Positions 1 to 8,788 are shown, counted from the first letter of the stretch. The stretch is DNA of 64,000 nucleotides from Dactylosporangium sp040605635 (GCF_040605635.1 NZ_JBEXDG010000035.1:36772-100771); one strand, 5' to 3'. Numbers and translations are program-made. Notes: generated by a model not told the origin, from the letters alone.

Positions 1-90
1 CTGCGCCAGCAGCACCATGATGACCAGCACCGACCAGTGGACGCCGACGGCGAATCCCGCGACGCGCCCGAGCCGCAGCGTCTGTTTCAT
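1..90 (-). CDS. Site-2 protease family zinc metalloprotease, N-terminal fragment
   Basis: Only the first 30 codons lie in the window; the rest runs off the left edge. The start is the ATG at 88-90 on the minus strand. The peptide begins MKQTLRLGRVAG and continues with GVHWSVLVIMVLLAQ, the N-terminus typical of actinobacterial Rip-like intramembrane metalloproteases of peptidase family M50 (a short basic stretch, then the first membrane helix starting at the GVHWS motif). The HExxH zinc site and any CBS domains would be outside the window, so the assignment rests on this short N-terminus alone. Confidence 0.6.
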   Translation of the reverse strand, partial: MKQTLRLGRVAGFAVGVHWSVLVIMVLLAQ

Positions 91-256
91 GTCCCACCCG
101 TCCCCGGTGGACGATGCCTTGGAGCAGCACGGAGCGGTTTCCGCCGTGCCCGGCACATCAAGTCTCGCGCGCCGGCGCGCTGGACGGCAGAGGCTCAGGA
201 CCCGGCGTGCACGACAACCGGCAGGCCCATGCGCTGCCGTGGGAGTGCCGCGGTGC

Positions 257-724
257 TCATGACAGGTGTGCGGCGTCGAGGGCGGCCTGCAGCGACGTCC
301 TGTAGCCGTCGCTGGTGACGGTGGCGCCGGAGACGGTGTCGATGTCGGCGCTCTGGGCGGCGATGGTCTCCCGCACCAGGACCGGCAGAGCGCGGGCGTT
401 GATCTGCTTGTCCTTGCCGTTGCTGTTCGGGTGGACGGGCACCGACACGGCGGTGATCCTCCCGTCGGCGACGGTGATGCTCACCTGCACGTCGCCCCAC
501 CGGGTCGGGGCCACCGAGCCCCGGTAGGTCGTTCCGGCGGCCGTGACCGTGCCGCCGCTGCCGTCCGCGGTGCCGGTGCCGGTGCCGGTGCCGGTGCCGG
601 TGCCGGCGGCCGGACCGGCGGCCGCGGACTGCGCACCACCGGCGGCGCCGAGGCTCGTGCGGTAGCTGAACAGGAGCACGACGGCGGCGACCGTGGACAG
701 CAGCCAGAGGGTGATGCGACGCAA
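257..724 (-). CDS. Secreted/membrane-anchored FMN-binding domain protein
   Basis: 155 residues. Residues 1-20 form a signal or membrane anchor, residues 40-52 are a Gly-Thr repeat linker, and residues 62-155 are an FMN-binding domain. The motif DTVSGATVTS (SGAT at 132-135) matches the site at which ApbE-type flavin transferases attach FMN to a Thr, so an extracytoplasmic, covalently flavinylated electron carrier is likely. It starts 9 bp after the stop of the upstream ferric-reductase-like gene, so the two are probably one operon in which the membrane flavoprotein passes electrons to this carrier. The flavinylation is inferred from the motif; no apbE gene is in the window. Confidence 0.8.
   Translation of the reverse strand: MRRITLWLLSTVAAVVLLFSYRTSLGAAGGAQSAAAGPAAGTGTGTGTGTGTADGSGGTVTAAGTTYRGSVAPTRWGDVQVSITVADGRITAVSVPVHPNSNGKDKQINARALPVLVRETIAAQSADIDTVSGATVTSDGYRTSLQAALDAAHLS
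569..604. repeat. Hexanucleotide repeat GGTGCC x6
   Basis: Six perfect tandem copies of GGTGCC lie inside the FMN-binding protein gene and encode its (Gly-Thr)n linker on the minus strand. Such a repeat can change length by slippage without breaking the frame, varying the linker between membrane anchor and FMN domain. Confidence 0.9.
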
Positions 725-733
725 AGAAGGCTC

Positions 734-2107
734 CTACCAGGCGAACTGTTCGGTGTGGACGGGGCCGGCGCCGGCGGACCGGGCCGCGTTCCGGGCGGCG
801 GCGGTCCAGGCGTCAGGGCCGCACACGTACACGTGCGACCCGGCGATCCGCGGCGCGTAGTGCCGCAGTGCCGCGACATCGTCGGTCCCGGCGAGGGCGG
901 CCGGCAGCCACGACGGACGGCCGGCGCGGGGGCCGAGCAGGTACACGATCCGGACACCGCGATGACGGGCCAGCCAGTCGAGCTCGGCGCGGAAGGCGAC
1001 CTCTGCCTCGTTGCGGGCCCGGTAGATGAGGGTGGCCTGGCCGGGGGCGTAAGACAGCTCGCCGAGCAGGGCCAGCAGCGGGGTGACGCCGATGCCGCAG
1101 GCCAGCATGACGACCGGGCCGCCGGTGTACCGCTCGCCGGTGAGCCGGCCGTACGGGCCTTCGATGAGCGCCCGGGTGCCCGGCCGCAGCCCGGCGACGC
1201 GGGCGCTGCCGTCGCCGAGGTCCTTGACGGTGATGCGCAGCACGCCGGTGTGCGGGGTCGCCGACAGCGAGAACGGATGCGCGCGGGACCAGCCCGGCCC
1301 GTCCAGGAACCGCCACTGGAAGAACTGCCCGGCCCGCACCGGGAGCCGGTCCAGGGCCTGACCGCGCAGGTACACCGAGGTCAGGCCGGCGCCCTCGGAG
1401 ACGACCCGGTCGACGACGAGCCGGTGCCGCCAGTTGCGCCAGGCCGGCAGGACGAGGCGGTAGAGCACGACAGCGCCGGCCGAGGCCACGTACAGGGTCC
1501 ACCAGTAGACGCGCGACCACGGCGAACCCACGAAGTCGGTGCCGGTCCAGAGCTGGTGCGGCAGGGCGAGGCCGACGCCGAGATAGGCGTACAGGTGCAG
1601 CAGGTGCCACGACTCGTACCGCAGCCGGCGCCGCGCCGCCCGCATCGACGTCACCACGACCAGCACGAGCAGGAGCGTGCCGGCGGCGGCCAGCAGCATC
1701 CCGGGATAGTCGACGACGAGGTCCCACAGCTCGGCCGGCACGTTCACGTGGGCGGCACCCGCATAGCCGACGGTGATGAGCACGACGTGCGCGAGCATCA
1801 GATGGAACGAGGCGAACCCGGTCCAGCGGTGCCAGCGGGCCAGCCGGTCCTGCCCGAACGCGCGCTCCACGACCGGTACCCGAGCCATGAGCAGCACCTG
1901 CAGCAACAGCAGATCCGAGGCGAGCAGCCCGGTCAACCGGCCGAGCGGGTCCGTCCACGACTCCGCTGTGGCCCGCACCCCACCACCCGCGACCCACAGG
2001 GCCGTGACCACGAGCAGGCTCCCCCACGCGACGGCCCCACCGGCGTCCACCCACCACCGCGGGGTGACGCGCACGGCACGGGCCGGCACAGCGAGGGTCG
2101 TCGTCAT
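734..2107 (-). CDS. Ferric-reductase-like transmembrane NAD(P)H/FAD oxidoreductase
   Basis: 457 residues from the ATG at 2107 (start MTTTLAVPAR); in-frame ATGs at 2119 and 2143 are possible but add an unlikely tail. The N-terminal half has about six hydrophobic segments with His-bearing helices, as in ferric reductase-like transmembrane (cytochrome b-type) domains. The C-terminal half is a ferredoxin-NADP reductase fold: the flavin-binding stretch RAHPFSLSATP, the nucleotide-binding stretch ACGIGVTPLLALLGEL and a late YVCGPDAW motif are all visible. It probably moves electrons from cytosolic NAD(P)H across the membrane, with the FMN-binding protein 9 bp downstream as acceptor. Confidence 0.85.
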   Translation of the reverse strand: MTTTLAVPARAVRVTPRWWVDAGGAVAWGSLLVVTALWVAGGGVRATAESWTDPLGRLTGLLASDLLLLQVLLMARVPVVERAFGQDRLARWHRWTGFASFHLMLAHVVLITVGYAGAAHVNVPAELWDLVVDYPGMLLAAAGTLLLVLVVVTSMRAARRRLRYESWHLLHLYAYLGVGLALPHQLWTGTDFVGSPWSRVYWWTLYVASAGAVVLYRLVLPAWRNWRHRLVVDRVVSEGAGLTSVYLRGQALDRLPVRAGQFFQWRFLDGPGWSRAHPFSLSATPHTGVLRITVKDLGDGSARVAGLRPGTRALIEGPYGRLTGERYTGGPVVMLACGIGVTPLLALLGELSYAPGQATLIYRARNEAEVAFRAELDWLARHRGVRIVYLLGPRAGRPSWLPAALAGTDDVAALRHYAPRIAGSHVYVCGPDAWTAAARNAARSAGAGPVHTEQFAW

Positions 2108-2152
2108 GTCCGCAACCATCGGCCACGAACCTGTGAACACCACCCGGCAACG

Positions 2153-3052
2153 CTAAAAATCTCCTAAGAGCAACGTGCGGGCGCCGACGGGCCGGCCCGG
2201 CCGGAGCCGCGCCGCTCCGAAGGTGATCTCCAGCGGTGGTGGGCCGACGCAATGGACGCTCCGCATGATCAGCGTCGTGGTGCTCGACCGCTGTGGAGTC
2301 AGGCTCCCCAGCCGGTAGCCGCGGATCTCGGCGGTGACCGGGTCGAGGTAGACGTCGATCGGGTCGGCGCTGCTGCCGTCGGAGAACCGGAACTCGTACA
2401 CGACTGCGCCACCACGGCCGCGCAGCTGCCCGAGCACCGTGACACCGGGCAGCATGGCGAGGACACGGACGACGGCGGCGCGTTGTGCGAGGCCGAGGGC
2501 GCGGACACCGGTCAGGTCGAGCAGGACGGCGACAACAGCCGTCGAGCCGCCGCCGGGCGACGCGATCGCGGTGACGGCCTCGGCGAGCCGGCGCGGGTCG
2601 GCCGGTATCGGATCGGTGCCGGGGCGGCGCGGTCCGCCTGCCGTCAACAGCGCTGACGCCGGCGCGGGGTGCCGGTAGGACCCGCTCTGCTCCAACAGGA
2701 GCCCGGATCCGTCCGGGTCGATCCACCGGATCGACGTCGTCCTGACGGCGGGGCGGCCGGGGGTCCGATCCCAGCGGACAACGTGCAGGCATCCGGCGGC
2801 CCCGGGCTGTCCTTCGGCCGCTGCCGACCGGGCGTGCTGGGCGATGTCGACCAGCAGTCCCTGCGGTGTGACACCGGCCGGCGCGACCGGCGGCGACACC
2901 GTCGCGCCCCGTCCGGCCGCACCGCCCCGCGCGTCCACGTCTGTGCCCGCGTCCGCGTGCCCGGAGGCGGCGACGACGGTCAACGATCCGAGCAGCGTGG
3001 CAACCGCGAGCGCCGCAGCCGGCAACCGCTGTGCCGTCCTCACCTTGCTCAT
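2153..3052 (-). CDS. CU044_5270-like secreted or anchored protein
   Basis: 299 residues from the ATG at 3052 (MSKVRTAQRL). A hydrophobic segment at about residues 8-28 (AAALAVATLLGSLTVVAASG) is a signal peptide or anchor. The remainder (RW DPDGSG motif, DVYLDPVTAEIRGYRLGSL near the end) resembles the CU044_5270 family of actinobacterial membrane-associated proteins, often encoded beside ECF sigma factors. None is adjacent here, and the molecular role is unknown. It ends 45 bp upstream of the ferric-reductase-like gene on the same strand and could be co-transcribed with it. Confidence 0.6.
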   Translation of the reverse strand: MSKVRTAQRLPAAALAVATLLGSLTVVAASGHADAGTDVDARGGAAGRGATVSPPVAPAGVTPQGLLVDIAQHARSAAAEGQPGAAGCLHVVRWDRTPGRPAVRTTSIRWIDPDGSGLLLEQSGSYRHPAPASALLTAGGPRRPGTDPIPADPRRLAEAVTAIASPGGGSTAVVAVLLDLTGVRALGLAQRAAVVRVLAMLPGVTVLGQLRGRGGAVVYEFRFSDGSSADPIDVYLDPVTAEIRGYRLGSLTPQRSSTTTLIMRSVHCVGPPPLEITFGAARLRPGRPVGARTLLLGDF

Positions 3053-3291
3053 GCTCCCCAATCGATCTCGACGCCCCCTCGGCCGGCGCCGGTCTTTACA
3101 ACTCTCGCCGTACGCCACCATCCGGCGCACCGGATGCATGACTGATTTACACGAATTGCTAGATCTGACCGTGGCGGCGCGGCCCCTGCTCATCGGTCCA
3201 TTCAGCCGCAACGGGTGAGATCCGGGTGGGACGGTTCGATGCGACCCGCGATCGGGCTTGGACGATGGTGGACTGCTGGCGGAGGTGAACC

Positions 3292-3528
3292 ATGACCGAC
3301 GCCCGTGCGCAGCGCCAGTGCGGCAACCGTGCCGGTGACATCGAAGATGCTCATCCGGGGACTGTCCGACGCCGGGATGGCATGCGTGCCACGCGCGGCC
3401 CGTTGGGGACGTTGCGGACGGAACCGTCGGTGCGGCACCCTCGTGGCGACAGGCCACGGGGGTGCCGCTTCAGCACCCGGCCGCCGTCGTCATCGACCGC
3501 ACCGCCTTCCAGGACCGTCCGGGCATGA
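3292..3528 (+). CDS. Possible small Arg-rich leader ORF ahead of the GMC operon
   Basis: A 78-codon ORF starting MTDARAQRQC with a near-ideal ribosome site (GGAGG, six bases before ATG). Its TGA overlaps the GMC oxidoreductase ATG by four bases (ATGA), the classic arrangement for translational coupling. Against it, the product is Arg/Pro/Ser-rich with no recognisable domain, third-position GC is lower than in neighbouring genes, and a strong hairpin lies inside it. It may be a leader ORF or chance. Confidence 0.3.
   Translation: MTDARAQRQCGNRAGDIEDAHPGTVRRRDGMRATRGPLGTLRTEPSVRHPRGDRPRGCRFSTRPPSSSTAPPSRTVRA
3432..3468 (+). other. Strong hairpin upstream of the GMC oxidoreductase gene
   Basis: Arms of 16 bases (3432-3447 and 3453-3468, one G-T pair) around a five-base loop. 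There is no T run after it, so it may act as an RNA stability or attenuation element rather than a simple terminator. The rest of the 3053-3524 intergenic stretch shows nothing else I can name apart from the small ORF at 3292. Confidence 0.5.
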
Positions 3529-5099
3529 TCTATGTCATCGGATCCGGTCCGGCCGGCACCGCCGCGGCCGTCGCCCTGACGCGGCAGGGCCTTCACGTCA
3601 CCGTGCTGGACGCGGGTCTGACGCTGGAGCCGGATCGCGCATCGACCGTCGCGGCGATGGCCGCCCTCCACCCGGCGCAGTGGGCGGCCGACGACGTGAC
3701 GGCGATCAAGGCCAACATGAGCGCCGGACCGAACGGTGTTCCGCTGAAGGTCAGTTTCGGCTCCGACTTCCCGTACCGGGAGGCCGACCGGCATCTTCCG
3801 GCGCGCGCCACGAACGTCGGCGTGGTGCCGTCGTTCGGCCGGGGCGGGTTCGGCAACGTCTGGGGCGCGGCGGCGCTGCCCTATCTTCCGGCGGAACTGG
3901 AGTCCTGGCCGACCGGACCCGGCGGGCTGGGACCGCACTACGAGCAGGTCCTGTCGTTCGTCGGCCTGTCCGGTGCCGACGACGACCTCGCGGAGCGGTT
4001 TCCGACGTACGCTCCCCAGCTCGAGTCGCTACCGGTGAGCCACCAGGCCGCGGCGCTGCTGCGTGACCTGCGCTCCAACCGCGACGCGTTGCACGGGCAG
4101 GGGTTCGTGTTCGGCCGGGCCCGCCTCGCCGTCGCCAGCCGCAACGCCGACGGGCGTCCATGCCAGCGGTGCGGCCTGTGCATGTTCGGCTGCCCGTACG
4201 GACTGATCTACAACCCGGCGCGCACCCTGCAGGAACTCGTCGCGGAACACAAGGTCACGTACGTGCCCGGCGTGGTCGTCACGAGATTCACCGAGCGCGG
4301 TGGGGCGGTGCACATCGAGGGTCGGGACCGCCGTACCGGCGAGGTGGTGCGCCATGTCGCCTCCCGGCTCTACGTCGCCGCCGGCGTGCTGTGCACCACC
4401 AAGCTCTATCTCGAATCGATCGGCGCATACGACCGGGAGATCGTCGTCCGCGACAGTCAGTACTTCCTCCTGCCGATGCTGCGCTATTCGGGCGTCCGCG
4501 GCGTATCCGAGGAACCGTTGCACACGCTGTCCCAGGCATTCCTCGAAGTGTTCGACCCGGAGCTTTCGGCCAACAGCGTGCACATGCAGATCTACACCTA
4601 CAACGAGCTCTATGAACGGGCGATATCCGCTGCCCTGCGCGCCGCGCATCCGGCATTCCGGCCGATCTCGGCGGCGTTCCTGCGACGGATGCTGCTGATC
4701 CAGGGATATCTCCATTCGGACGTGTCCGGTGAGATCGGCCTTACGCTGCGTCCCGACGGGGTGCTCGATCTGCGGGGCCGGCGCGGCCCGCACACCCGCG
4801 GTGTGCTCAAGAAGCTCGTCGCGAAGCTGCGCCGCAACCGTTCCCTGCTCAGGGCGGTGCCGTTGGGCCCGGCGATGAAGCTCGGCGAGCCCGGGCGAGG
4901 CTTCCACTGCGGGGGCACGCTGCCGATGCGCCGGCAGCCGGCCGAGTTCGAGACCGACCCGCTGGGCCGCCCGGCCGGCCTCGAACGCGTGCACCTCGTC
5001 GACTCCAGCGTGTTTCCCACCATCACCGCCAGCACGATCACGTTGACGGTCATGGCGAACGCATATCGCATCGGCGCCCATCAGGAGGCGCACCGGTGA
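3525..5099 (+). CDS. GMC-type FAD oxidoreductase
   Basis: 524 residues from the ATG at 3525 (MIYVIGSGPAG); a GTG at 3462 in frame would add 21 residues. The N-terminal GSGPAG dinucleotide-binding loop (residues 6-11), the GGFGNVWGAA region (108-116) and the C-terminal GGTLPM and HLVDSSVFPTITAST motifs are characteristic of GMC oxidoreductases, which oxidise alcohol or sugar hydroxyls with FAD. Unusual is a cysteine cluster C-x2-C-x2-C-x3-C-P at residues 213-223, resembling that of long-chain alcohol oxidase-like GMC members and of Fe-S sites. It is first in a four-gene operon and overlaps the next gene by four bases. The substrate is probably a sugar or lipid alcohol (inference). Confidence 0.85.
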   Translation: MIYVIGSGPAGTAAAVALTRQGLHVTVLDAGLTLEPDRASTVAAMAALHPAQWAADDVTAIKANMSAGPNGVPLKVSFGSDFPYREADRHLPARATNVGVVPSFGRGGFGNVWGAAALPYLPAELESWPTGPGGLGPHYEQVLSFVGLSGADDDLAERFPTYAPQLESLPVSHQAAALLRDLRSNRDALHGQGFVFGRARLAVASRNADGRPCQRCGLCMFGCPYGLIYNPARTLQELVAEHKVTYVPGVVVTRFTERGGAVHIEGRDRRTGEVVRHVASRLYVAAGVLCTTKLYLESIGAYDREIVVRDSQYFLLPMLRYSGVRGVSEEPLHTLSQAFLEVFDPELSANSVHMQIYTYNELYERAISAALRAAHPAFRPISAAFLRRMLLIQGYLHSDVSGEIGLTLRPDGVLDLRGRRGPHTRGVLKKLVAKLRRNRSLLRAVPLGPAMKLGEPGRGFHCGGTLPMRRQPAEFETDPLGRPAGLERVHLVDSSVFPTITASTITLTVMANAYRIGAHQEAHR

Positions 5100-5968
5100 C
5101 CGCGACGGTCGCGGTCACCGGCGCCTCGGGCTACCTCGGCTCGCGGCTCTGTCAGACGCTGGCCGGCATCGGACAGGTCGCCCGCATGGGTCGCAAGATC
5201 CCGTCCGCCCGGTTCACGTTCGGCGGCGGCACCAGCGCCGGCTTCTTCCGCCGGCACAGCGTCACCGCGCTGGTCCACTGCGCCTGGGACTTCACCCTGC
5301 ACAAACGCACCGATCTGATGGCACGCAACGTGGGTGGCTCGATCCGGCTGATGGAACAGGCCCGCGCCGAGGGCGTGCAGACGATCGTGTTCATCTCCAC
5401 CATCAGCGCGTTTCCCGGCTGCAGAAGCGACTACGGCCGGGCCAAGCTCGCCGTGGAGGCGGCGGCGCACCGGCTGGGAGCCCTGGTGGTGCGGCCGGGC
5501 CTGATCTTCGGCGACCAGCCGGGCGGCGTGGTGGGCGCCCTCGACGCCCTGGTGCGCACGCTGCCGGTCGTCCCGCTGATCGGCAATGGCCGGCAGGTGC
5601 TCTACCCGGCGCACGAAGACGACGTCGGCGCCCTGATCCGCCGTCTCGTGGTCCAGCCCGCCCTGGTCGTGCCTGGCGCGCCGGTGACCGCCGCGCACGA
5701 GCGCGGCTGGACACTGCGGGAGATCCTCCTCGAGCTCGCGGCCCGGCACGGCCGCACAGTCGGTGTGGTGCCGGTCCCGTGGCGGTCGGTCTGGTTGCCG
5801 CTCAAGACCGCCGAGCTGCTCGGCGTCCGCGTGCCGTTCCGCAGCGACAGCGTCGTGAGCGTGCTCAACCAGAATCCGTCCCCCGACTTCTCGCCGACCC
5901 GCTCCATCGGCGTCCCGTTCCGCGAATTCGTCCGTTCTACAGCGGGGAAGACCTGTCATGCCCAATAG
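5096..5968 (+). CDS. NAD(P)-dependent sugar epimerase/reductase (extended SDR)
   Basis: 290 residues from a GTG start whose first bases overlap the GMC stop (GTGA). The Rossmann motif GASGYLG is at residues 9-15, and the active-site Tyr113 and Lys117 (YGRAK) with Ser101/104 fit the SDR triad. A conserved VVRPGLIFG stretch and HEDDVG follow, as in UDP-glucose 4-epimerase or dTDP-sugar reductase relatives. It is slightly shorter than classical epimerases. Placed between an oxidase and glycosyltransferases, it probably remodels the sugar that the following enzymes use; the exact substrate cannot be read from the sequence. Confidence 0.8.
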   Translation: MTATVAVTGASGYLGSRLCQTLAGIGQVARMGRKIPSARFTFGGGTSAGFFRRHSVTALVHCAWDFTLHKRTDLMARNVGGSIRLMEQARAEGVQTIVFISTISAFPGCRSDYGRAKLAVEAAAHRLGALVVRPGLIFGDQPGGVVGALDALVRTLPVVPLIGNGRQVLYPAHEDDVGALIRRLVVQPALVVPGAPVTAAHERGWTLREILLELAARHGRTVGVVPVPWRSVWLPLKTAELLGVRVPFRSDSVVSVLNQNPSPDFSPTRSIGVPFREFVRSTAGKTCHAQ

Positions 5969-7214
5969 TGCCGCCGTCGAGGTGAGCGTGGTCCTGCCCT
6001 GCCTCAATGAGGCGGAGACCATCGAGACATGCGTCCGGAAGGCGCTGCAAGGACTGGCCGACCTCGGCGTCACCGGCGAGGTGATCGTCTCCGACAACGG
6101 GTCGACCGACGGCTCGCCCGCCATCGCCGGTGCCGCCGGCGCAACGGTCGTCCACGCCCCGGTCCGCGGCTACGGCGGCGCGCTCATCTGCGGCATCGAG
6201 GCCGCCAACGGCCGGTTCGTCATCATGGGCGACGCCGACGACTCCTACGACCTGGCCAACCTCGGTCCCTTCATCGCCCACCTGCGCAGCGGCAGGGACG
6301 TTGTCATGGGCAACCGCTTCAAAGGCGGCATCACCGCCGGCGCCATGCCCGCGCTGCACCGCTACCTCGGCAATCCCCTCCTGTCCTGGCTCGGCCGGAC
6401 GCTGTTCACTCTGCCCGGCGTCGGCGACTTCCACTGCGGCCTGCGCGGCTTCAACCGCGACCGGATCCGCGAGCTCGGGCTCTGCATGGCGGGCATGGAG
6501 TTCGCCAGTGAGCTGGTCATCCGGGCCGCGCTGGCGAAGTACTCGATCAGCGAGGTCCCCACCACGCTGCAGCGGGACGGCCGCAGTCGCCCACCACACC
6601 TGCGGACCTGGCGCGACGGCTGGCGGCACCTGCGGTTCCTGCTGGTTTTCGCCCCGAAACGCACCCTCCTCGTTCCCGGCCTGGTCATCGCGCTGGCCGG
6701 TCTGCTCGGCACCGCCTGTCTGCTCCCCGGAGAGCGGCACGCCTTCGGCGTCTCCTTCGACGTCAGCGCCCTTGTCTACTGCTCCCTGGCCGTCCTCGTC
6801 GGAGCGCAGCTGCTGTTGTTCGGCGGCTTCGCGCGGCTGTACGGCATCCAGGAGGGCATCACCCGCGAGGACAAACACGTGCGATGGACGCGATGGTTGA
6901 GCTTCGAACGGTGTGTCCTGGCAGGCGTGCTCTTCGGGCTCGCCGGACTGGTCAGCACCGTCGTCGTGGTCACCGACTGGGGCACCGCCGGATTCGGCGC
7001 CCTGGACCCTCGGGTGACCCTGCGCGTGGTGCTGCCGTCAGCGACGGCGATCGCGTTGGGCATCATCCTGATCTTCTCCGGACTGTTCGCCAGTCTGCTG
7101 TCGTTGCGACCGACCGGCCGCAACGGCCCCGGGCACCCGGCCGCGGCCGAAGCCGAGTCGGAGATCCCGGCGCAACGCCAGATCGCTGAAGCACCTCGCA
7201 CCTCCCAGGTCTGA
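5958..7214 (+). CDS. Family 2 glycosyltransferase, dolichol-phosphate mannosyltransferase-like, with membrane tail
   Basis: 418 residues, overlapping the preceding gene by 11 bases. The N-terminal domain has VVLPCLNEAETI (residues 11-22), DNGSTDGS, and the metal-binding GDADDSYD at 91-98, typical of polyprenyl-phosphate sugar synthases that load a sugar from a nucleotide donor onto a lipid carrier. Residues from about 230 onward carry four hydrophobic segments (LVPGLVIALAGLLGTACLL, ALVYCSLAVLVGAQLLLFGG and two more), so it is membrane-anchored. With the multi-pass protein encoded next, it should supply lipid-linked sugar for transfer on the outer face of the membrane. Confidence 0.85.
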   Translation: MPNSAAVEVSVVLPCLNEAETIETCVRKALQGLADLGVTGEVIVSDNGSTDGSPAIAGAAGATVVHAPVRGYGGALICGIEAANGRFVIMGDADDSYDLANLGPFIAHLRSGRDVVMGNRFKGGITAGAMPALHRYLGNPLLSWLGRTLFTLPGVGDFHCGLRGFNRDRIRELGLCMAGMEFASELVIRAALAKYSISEVPTTLQRDGRSRPPHLRTWRDGWRHLRFLLVFAPKRTLLVPGLVIALAGLLGTACLLPGERHAFGVSFDVSALVYCSLAVLVGAQLLLFGGFARLYGIQEGITREDKHVRWTRWLSFERCVLAGVLFGLAGLVSTVVVVTDWGTAGFGALDPRVTLRVVLPSATAIALGIILIFSGLFASLLSLRPTGRNGPGHPAAAEAESEIPAQRQIAEAPRTSQV

Positions 7215-7225
7215 GCCGGCATCGA

Positions 7226-8788
7226 ATGACGCAAACCTGGCTCCGGGAGCACCGCCTGCTCGCCGGTCTTCTCGCGATCGGCGCGCTGCTGCGGATCGGC
7301 ATGATGCTCGCCTACTACCCGGCGTTCGGCTACTTCTACGACACCCGGGGATACATGGACGCGGCGAGCTCCGACACGCCGAGCCCGATCTGGCCGTTCG
7401 GATACTCAGCGATGCTCAAGGTGCTCGGCACGCTGACCGGGCACATCGTCTCCGTCTCCGTCGTCCAGCACGTCATGGGTCTCGCCATGGGTGTCGCGGT
7501 CTACGCGCTGTGCACCAGGCGAGGAGTGCGGCGGACCTGGTCGGCCCTCGCGGCGGCGCCGGTGCTCCTCGACGCGCGTCAGATCCAGCTCGAGCACTAC
7601 GTCCTGTCCGAAACGTTGTTCTCGTTCCTCGTGCTCGCCGGCGTCATGCTGCTGATGTGGTCGCAGGATCCCCCGTTGTGGCTGGCGGGGCTCAGCGGTC
7701 TGGTCTTCGCGCTGGCCGGCGTCACCCGCACCGTCGGTCAGCCGCTGGCCTTGATGGTGGTGCTCTACCTGGTCGTGCGGCGGGTCGGATGGCAGCGCAT
7801 CGCGCTGTTCACGGTGACGATGGCCGTCCCCATCGCCGGCTACATGGCGTGGTACCACCGGCATTACGACACATACGCGTTGAACAGCTACACCGGCCGG
7901 TACCTGTGGCAGCGCACCACGACGTTCGTCGACTGCACACGGACGGATTTCACGGCACGGGAGCGGCAGATCTGCCCGCCGGAGCCCCTCGGACAGCGCG
8001 AGGTCAGCGATGTGTACCTCTGGGGCCTGGACCGCGAGCACATCGGCCAGCGCTACCCGGGCCCGGGGAACGACGACCTCTTCCGGGGCTTCGCGGTGAA
8101 GGCGATCCGCGGGCAACCGGGCGGCCTCGTCACGGCGATCGCCACCGACGCGTGGCACCTCGTGCAGCCTGGCTGGCAGGCACCCGTCCGGATCGGCTGC
8201 ACCACGGACCTGTGGACCATGCCGTCCGGCGGACGATCCGGCAACGAGCTGAGCGACTGCACGGCGACGCTCATGGTCACCGGCTTCGAGCCGGCGGGCG
8301 CCGGCGGCGCCGCGCCCACGGTCACGACGTTGAACAGCGCCTTGTGGGCCTACGGGCAGACCTTCGTGACGCCGCCGTCCGCCCTGGTCGCGCTCGCCCT
8401 GTTCGTCTTCGCCGCGGCGGCGCGGCGAAGACGGGCCGAGGGACGGCGGTCCGGCCGCCGGGAGGCCGCCGACAGCGTCCTGCTGGCCGGCATGAGCCTG
8501 TCCCTCCTGTTGCTGGGCGTCACACTGTCGGTCATCGACCTGCGCTTCACGGTGCCGCTGCTGGTGCTGGCACCCCTGGCGGCAGCACTGGCGGCCCATC
8601 GGGTCGCAGCCCGCCCCGCCGCCGCGCCGGCCGCCGATACGCCTTCCGGACGAGCCCGACACGGCCGCGCCGGCGCCGTCCCGGCAGGAACGGACCGTCT
8701 CCTGACGCAACGGGCGCACACCGCCGATGTCGAGGCCGCACCCGGCACGCCCACCGACCCGCCGCGGACCCGGGCGGTCCGCAATTGA
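7226..8788 (+). CDS. Multi-pass GT-C-like glycosyltransferase
   Basis: 520 residues with about ten hydrophobic helices. The first loop carries acidic residues and aromatics (YYPAFGYFYDTRGYMDAA, residues 31-48), the layout of GT-C enzymes of the PMT/ArnT type that use polyprenyl-phosphate sugars. A large outward loop (about residues 235-370) holds several Cys, and the C-terminal tail is Ala/Arg/Pro-rich and disordered. It starts 11 bp after the polyprenyl-phosphate sugar synthase-like gene, the usual pairing of lipid-sugar synthase and consumer. The acceptor (protein, polymer or glycolipid) is unknown. Confidence 0.7.
   Translation: MTQTWLREHRLLAGLLAIGALLRIGMMLAYYPAFGYFYDTRGYMDAASSDTPSPIWPFGYSAMLKVLGTLTGHIVSVSVVQHVMGLAMGVAVYALCTRRGVRRTWSALAAAPVLLDARQIQLEHYVLSETLFSFLVLAGVMLLMWSQDPPLWLAGLSGLVFALAGVTRTVGQPLALMVVLYLVVRRVGWQRIALFTVTMAVPIAGYMAWYHRHYDTYALNSYTGRYLWQRTTTFVDCTRTDFTARERQICPPEPLGQREVSDVYLWGLDREHIGQRYPGPGNDDLFRGFAVKAIRGQPGGLVTAIATDAWHLVQPGWQAPVRIGCTTDLWTMPSGGRSGNELSDCTATLMVTGFEPAGAGGAAPTVTTLNSALWAYGQTFVTPPSALVALALFVFAAAARRRRAEGRRSGRREAADSVLLAGMSLSLLLLGVTLSVIDLRFTVPLLVLAPLAAALAAHRVAARPAAAPAADTPSGRARHGRAGAVPAGTDRLLTQRAHTADVEAAPGTPTDPPRTRAVRN

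Noticed and set aside
266..2167. 633-codon plus-strand ORF opposite the ferric-reductase gene
   Set aside because: It is a mirror frame of a well-supported gene with Arg/Gly/Pro-rich product and no domain; typical of high-GC DNA.
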